A stretch of 64,000 bases of DNA from Streptomyces sp. NBC_00820 (GTDB lineage Bacteria > Actinomycetota > Actinomycetes > Streptomycetales > Streptomycetaceae), in assembly GCF_036347055.1 (NCBI RefSeq), contig NZ_CP108882.1, positions 1,364,001-1,428,000 on the forward strand, in the 5' to 3' direction. Numbering within the stretch: position 1 is the stretch's first letter; each line of letters begins with the position of its first letter. A program made the position numbers and the translations under genes. This document shows positions 60,201-64,000 of this stretch, in pieces. A model generated the notes under the pieces. The model saw nothing but the letters and a program-made list of their open reading frames with translations. It did not search any database and was not told the DNA's origin.

Positions 60201-60785
60201 ATGCCGCTGCACGTGCCCCCTGCCCCCGCGCCCGCACTTCGCTCCGTCCTCACGGCCCTCGGTTCCCCCACCGCGGTCCGTGAGGCCCGAACCCCGTCCC
60301 TGCGAGCCGCACAGGGACCCGTGAACGCCGAACTTCCGCTTGCCGTACACACGTTGGACCGGATCACTCCACAGGGTCTGTCCGCGACCCGGCTGACCGG
60401 CTGGCGTTTCCTGATCCGCTGCGGTGAACGCGCGGTGGCCGCCGCCGACACCATGCTCACACCCGACGGCTGGGCCTTCTCGCACTTCTTCGAGGGCCCT
60501 TACATCACGTCCACCGAGCGCGCCCTGGAGCAGGCCGAGGCCGTACAACAGCCTTATCAGCCGCGCCTGCTCTCCGTGCCCGGCCTCTACATGCTCACGC
60601 TGTGGCTGCACGGGGACGCCACCGCCGATCCCGCCGAGGGCCACCCGGCCGACACCGACCTGCTGATCCCGCTCGCCCCGGCACCGCCGGGCATCTTCGC
60701 GCACCGGCCGCACCGCGTCTCCGAGTTGCTCCCCGTGCTGACCCACCGGGCGACCCGCCTGCCGCTGCTCGGCTCACCCGCCTGA
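60201..60785 (+). CDS. Hypothetical protein
   Basis: A 194-residue soluble protein (MPLHVPPAPAPALRSVLTAL, ATRLTGWRFLIRCGERAVAA, EGPYITSTERALEQAEAVQQ, PGLYMLTLWLHGDATADPAE). It has no signal or helices of membrane length. Looks like a conserved Streptomyces protein of unknown role. GAGAGG precedes the ATG. Downstream, three ~35-bp repeats (60898-60990) fill the spacer. Confidence 0.65.
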   Translation: MPLHVPPAPAPALRSVLTALGSPTAVREARTPSLRAAQGPVNAELPLAVHTLDRITPQGLSATRLTGWRFLIRCGERAVAAADTMLTPDGWAFSHFFEGPYITSTERALEQAEAVQQPYQPRLLSVPGLYMLTLWLHGDATADPAEGHPADTDLLIPLAPAPPGIFAHRPHRVSELLPVLTHRATRLPLLGSPA

Positions 60786-60897
60786 CCGACACCCGCGCAC
60801 CTCACCCACCTCGCGTACCCCCGGGCGCCATGCGCGACCCGCGCACCACGCGCGCCCCTCGTCCGCGACGCGTACCCCGCTTCCGTGAAAAGAGGCG

Positions 60898-60990
60898 GGG
60901 TACGCGTGTTCCCGGGGCCGTGAAGAGAAGCGGGGCACGCGTGGTCCCCGGGGCCGCGGAGGGAGGCGGGGCACGCGTGGTCCCCGGGCG
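60898..60990. repeat. ~35-bp tandem repeat, three copies
   Basis: Units begin GCGGGG[T/C]ACGCGTG (near 60898, 60933, 60969) and continue [G/T]TCCC[C/G]GGGGCCG. Non-coding spacer; the remainder from 60786 to 61196 has no supported gene. Confidence 0.65.
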
Positions 60991-61196
60991 GACTAGCCCT
61001 ATCCGACCACTCCGAACCACCCAAAGGGACAGGCCAGTTGGACTGAACCGCCCGCCCGGGTGATGCGTCATCAACCAGTGACGAAGCGGTGCCCTGAAAT
61101 CCCTGCGGAATGACGCCCGGAGGGCAACACTGGGTTCCGACCGACTCATCACCACGGGGGACGGACATGACCACAACAGAGCGAGAGATCCCACCC

Positions 61197-61403
61197 ATGT
61201 GCCAGCACCAGCCACCGTGCCCGCCAGCCGAGTCCGCCGACCGGGAGTCCGCCCGCCACGTGGCGCACCACCCGGAACAGGGGTGGAGCCTGCTGTGCAA
61301 CGGCGTCCTCCTCTTCGAGGACACGGGTGAACTTCTGCCCGACGGCCGGGTCATCGCCCCGCACCGCCCGCTCGGTGCGAACCACGTGATGACCGCCGCC
61401 TGA
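61197..61403 (+). CDS. DUF5999-family protein
   Basis: A 68-residue conserved Streptomyces-type protein (MCQHQPPCPPAESADRESAR, GWSLLCNGVLLFEDTGELLP, VIAPHRPLGANHVM) matching DUF5999. Cys pattern CxHxxxC at the N-terminus may bind metal. ATG 61197 begins the conserved part; ATG 61167 upstream has a GGGGGAC site too. Role unknown. Confidence 0.85.
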   Translation: MCQHQPPCPPAESADRESARHVAHHPEQGWSLLCNGVLLFEDTGELLPDGRVIAPHRPLGANHVMTAA

Positions 61404-61443
61404 GCAAGCCCCGGGCGGCCCACGGCGCCACCCGGTGACCTGA

Positions 61444-61479
61444 GGGGCCGGCCGCACACCCACGGTGCGCACCGGCCCC
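61444..61479. terminator. Hairpin between convergent genes
   Basis: GGGGCCGG (61444-61451) pairs with CCGGCCCC (61472-61479), with further pairing inside, between the DUF5999 gene (+) and the sugar-permease operon (-). Confidence 0.65.
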
Positions 61480-61552
61480 GACGCGTGTCCGGCGACCGCG
61501 CCCTCACGCGTCCGGAACCACTCCCCCTCCGTCGGCCGCCCGCGGCACCGCC

Positions 61553-62449
61553 TCACCCCTTCGTCGCACCCGCGGTGAGACCGCCGACGAGCTGGCGCTC
61601 GGCGACCGCGTAGAAGGCGAGGGCGGGGACCATGGCGAGCACCAAGTAGGCGAAGACCCGCGCGTAGTCGGTGGCGTACTGGCCCTGGAACTGCTGTACG
61701 CCGACGGGGACGGTCCACCAGGTGGAGTCGGTGAACACCAGCAGCGGCAGGAAGAAGTTGTTCCAGCTGGCGACGACCGCGAGCACGCAGACCGTGCCGA
61801 GCGCGGGCCGGGCCATCGGCAGCAGCACCCGCCAGAAGAAGCCGAGCGGTCCACAGCCGTCGAGGGTGGCCGCCTCCTCCAGCTCGCCCGGGATCTGCCG
61901 GAAGAAGCCCCGCAGGATGACGATCGTCATCGGCAGCCCGAACGCGGCCTGCGGAAGGATCACGCCCAGCGGGTTGTCCAGCAGGCCCAGCGAACGCAGC
62001 AGCAGGAACAGGGGCAGCGCCGCCACCGCGAACGGGAACATCAGCCCCATCGTGAACAGTGTGAACAGCAGCTCCCGGCCGCGGAAGGCGAACCGCGCGA
62101 AGGAGAACGCGGCGAGCGCGGAGACCGAGACCACGAGAACCGTCGTACCGGCCGCGACGAGAGTGCTGTTGCCGACCAGCCGCCAGAAGGAGCCCGACCC
62201 CAGGATGCCGGTGTAGTGCGAGAACACCCAGGGGCGGGGCAGCCCGACCGGGTTGCGGGAGAGCTGCCCGGTGGACTTGAAGCCGGACAGCACGGCGTAG
62301 AGCAGGGGTGCGGCCATCACCGCGCCGACGGCGACCAGGACGACGTGCACAGGTACGGCCCTCGTCCGGCTCCGACGGGTTCCACGTGTCCGGCTGGTCC
62401 CGCGTATCCGGCTGGTCCCGCGAGTGCCGCGTGTCCGGCGTGTGCTCAC
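61553..62449 (-). CDS. Sugar ABC transporter permease (MalG-type)
   Basis: A 298-residue inner-membrane permease with six helices. The coupling-loop EAA motif reads EEAATLDGCGPLGFFWRVLL near 205. GTG 62449 overlaps the upstream permease stop as GTGA. The first ~35 residues are an Arg/Gly/Thr repeat tail (RRTRGTRGTSRIRGTSRTRG). Last gene of the operon. Confidence 0.9.
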   Translation of the reverse strand: MSTRRTRGTRGTSRIRGTSRTRGTRRSRTRAVPVHVVLVAVGAVMAAPLLYAVLSGFKSTGQLSRNPVGLPRPWVFSHYTGILGSGSFWRLVGNSTLVAAGTTVLVVSVSALAAFSFARFAFRGRELLFTLFTMGLMFPFAVAALPLFLLLRSLGLLDNPLGVILPQAAFGLPMTIVILRGFFRQIPGELEEAATLDGCGPLGFFWRVLLPMARPALGTVCVLAVVASWNNFFLPLLVFTDSTWWTVPVGVQQFQGQYATDYARVFAYLVLAMVPALAFYAVAERQLVGGLTAGATKG

Positions 62450-63507
62450 GTCCCCGCTCCCCTCATGGTCGTGGTGGCCCCCGCGAGGTCGCGGCGCAGG
62501 ACGAACCGCTGGTAGGCGAGGGCGAAGACGAGGCTGATGGCGAACATGACCACGCTGATCGCGCTCGCGTAGCCGACCTGGTAGCGCTTGAAGCCGTACT
62601 GGAAGAGGGTCACGGCCATCGTCTCGGAGTGGTGGTCGGGGCCTCCGCCGGTGACCACCCACACCAGGTCGAACAGCTGGATCGATCCGATCACGGACAG
62701 GAAGACGCTGATCCGCAGCGTGGGCGCGAGCAGCGGCAGGGTGACGTGCCGAAAGCGCTGCCAGGGCCCGGCGCCGTCCACGGTCGCGGCCTCCGTCAAC
62801 TCGGCCGGGATCGCCTGGAGTCCGGCCAGGTACAGCATCATGTGGAAGCCGAAGTACTTCCACGTCATCACCAGGAACAGGGTGGCCAGCACGGTGGAGG
62901 TGCCGGAGAACCACTCGCCGCCGAGACCGCCGAACCCGTCGCGACCACCGAACCCGTCGAGGCCGACGCCGCCGAGAAGGTGGTCGGCCAGGCCGTCCCC
63001 GGGAGCGAAGACCATGCCGAACAGCACTCCCGTGATGGCCTCGGAGAGCACGTACGGCGCGAAGAACAGCATCCGGTAGACCGCGCGGCCACGCACCTTC
63101 CGGCCGAGCAGCACCGCCATGGCAAGCGCGAACGGCAGTTGCAGCGCCAGTGACAGCACGACCAGGAGCAGACAGCGCCACAGGTCCCCCAGGAACACGG
63201 GATCCCGGAGCAGGCGGCTGAAGTTGCCGGTGCCGGTGTAGTCGGAGGGCATACCGAAGCCGCCCCAGCGGAAGAAGGACGCGTACAGCGCGAACAGGAT
63301 CGGCAGCAGGACGAGGACGCCGAAGAGCACCAGCGCGGGCAGCTGGAGTCCGACGGCGGTCAGCCAGTGGAGCACCCGCCGCCGCCCGCGGGTCCGGGCC
63401 GCACCGGACGGCGGGAGCGGGTACGGGTGCTGGTGCGGATGCGGGTGCGGGTGCGGCGGACGGGTGCCGGCTCCGCGCCGCCCGTCCGAGCGGAAGGGGG
63501 AGGTCAT
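62446..63507 (-). CDS. Sugar ABC transporter permease (MalF-type)
   Basis: A 353-residue permease (six helices) with EAATVDGAGPWQRFRHVTLP near 255 as coupling loop. Its N-tail is HPHPHPHQHPYPLPPSG-rich. The internal segment GGVGLDGFGGRDGFGGLGGE is a Gly-rich loop in the periplasm-side region. ATG 63507. It follows the binding-protein gene with an 8-bp gap, so one operon. Confidence 0.9.
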   Translation of the reverse strand: MTSPFRSDGRRGAGTRPPHPHPHPHQHPYPLPPSGAARTRGRRRVLHWLTAVGLQLPALVLFGVLVLLPILFALYASFFRWGGFGMPSDYTGTGNFSRLLRDPVFLGDLWRCLLLVVLSLALQLPFALAMAVLLGRKVRGRAVYRMLFFAPYVLSEAITGVLFGMVFAPGDGLADHLLGGVGLDGFGGRDGFGGLGGEWFSGTSTVLATLFLVMTWKYFGFHMMLYLAGLQAIPAELTEAATVDGAGPWQRFRHVTLPLLAPTLRISVFLSVIGSIQLFDLVWVVTGGGPDHHSETMAVTLFQYGFKRYQVGYASAISVVMFAISLVFALAYQRFVLRRDLAGATTTMRGAGT

Positions 63508-63515
63508 CGTCCGCC

Positions 63516-64000
63516 CTACTGCTCTTCCTTCGCGGTCCTCGTGATCGCGTCCGCCACCTGCCGCGGCGAGGTGGATCCGGCGATCAGCCCGGCCACGCTG
63601 TCGTTGACCTGCTGCCCGAGGGCGGGGGCGTACGCCTGGTCGAGATAGAGCTGGAAGCCGGTGGCACCCCTCAACCGGGCCTGGACGGCCTTGAGGTTGT
63701 CGTCGCCGAGGGCACTCTCCGCCGCCGGCACGACCGGCAGGACGCCGGTCGTGCGCACCAGCTCCCGGTCGGTGGCCTCTGAGGCGAAGAACCGCAGGAA
63801 GTCCACGGCCGCCTGCGGCGCTCCCTTGCGCAGCGCGTGGCCGCCGCCCCCGCCGAACACCTCGGTGATCACGCCCTTGCCGCCCTCGACCGCGGGGAAC
63901 GGGAAGAAGCCGAGGTCGTCGCCGAGCCCCTTGCCCGCGTCCGCCTCCACGACGGGCGCCCACTGGCCCATCAGCTCCATGGCCGCCCTGCCGTTGCCGA
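63516..64000 (-). CDS. Sugar-binding protein of the ABC operon (C-terminal part)
   Basis: The last 161 codons of an extracellular carbohydrate-binding protein (SBP family 1), truncated by the window end. Visible: MELMGQWAPVVEADAGKGLG, FFPFPAVEGGKGVITEVFGG, and DFLRFFASEATDRELVRTTG. It heads the operon with the two permeases; the ATPase may be encoded elsewhere (MsiK-type), as usual in Streptomyces. Confidence 0.9.
   Translation of the reverse strand, partial: GNGRAAMELMGQWAPVVEADAGKGLGDDLGFFPFPAVEGGKGVITEVFGGGGGHALRKGAPQAAVDFLRFFASEATDRELVRTTGVLPVVPAAESALGDDNLKAVQARLRGATGFQLYLDQAYAPALGQQVNDSVAGLIAGSTSPRQVADAITRTAKEEQ

Overview
The window reads as chromosomal DNA of a Streptomyces or very close relative. 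GC content is very high and strongly biased to codon third positions. GTG starts are common. At least nine genes have a -10 hexamer 6 to 7 bases before the start codon, which predicts leaderless mRNAs. Several encoded proteins look like Streptomyces or actinomycete lineages (EF-Tu3-type paralogue, DUF5999, HipA-like kinase with DUF3037). No rRNA, tRNA or CRISPR array was seen.

Layout. 1-6 kb: a PobA-type hydroxylase, a divergent ArsR regulator and zinc-type CDF exporter, a YbaK deacylase, an XRE-cupin regulator and two left-handed beta-helix enzymes. 6-15 kb: envelope proteins (DedA, YbhN-like), a sigma-like/zinc-finger/ricin-lectin fusion, a thioesterase, secreted and lipoproteins, an MFS exporter and a spermidine-synthase-like protein. 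15-26 kb: a cysteine-free EF-Tu paralogue, TVP38, a thiolase with divergent HxlR regulator, UppP, small hypotheticals and Lnt. 26.7-28.7 kb: a 173-bp MITE-like element abutting a complete insertion sequence. 28.8-36.4 kb: DinB, TPR protein, uracil-DNA glycosylase, peptide-binding lipoprotein, two tandem SDR genes, and a translationally coupled HipA-kinase/DUF3037 pair beside an integrase relic. 37-39 kb: a 48-codon ORF coupled to an ABC exporter. 39.3-43.7 kb: five genes bracketed by two inverted copies of a second MITE-like element. 43.7-48 kb: a MocR regulator and its divergent flavin-barrel target, plus two more EamA exporters. 48-51 kb: DUF4267, decayed hemerythrin, ABM monooxygenase, DUF1772 and TetR with two perfect CTAGC-N3-GCTAG operators. 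51-61 kb: a DNA-ligase relic, Clp-N protein, PadR, VOC, TetR/SnoaL, PhzF, CPBP and a GCS2 ligase. 61.5-64 kb: the 3' part of a sugar ABC-transport operon that runs off the window.

Working together. The clearest local circuits are regulator-target pairs on divergent promoters: ArsR-CDF, HxlR-thiolase, LysR-EamA, MocR-PPOX, TetR-DUF1772/ABM and TetR-SnoaL. Much of the rest is stable housekeeping or envelope function interspersed with decayed mobile DNA. The most unusual items are the membrane sigma/ZAS/lectin fusion, the coupled small ORF and ABC exporter, the HipA-like/DUF3037 pair, the Cys-free EF-Tu, and two MITE-like families whose insertions are all bordered by CTAG or TTAG.
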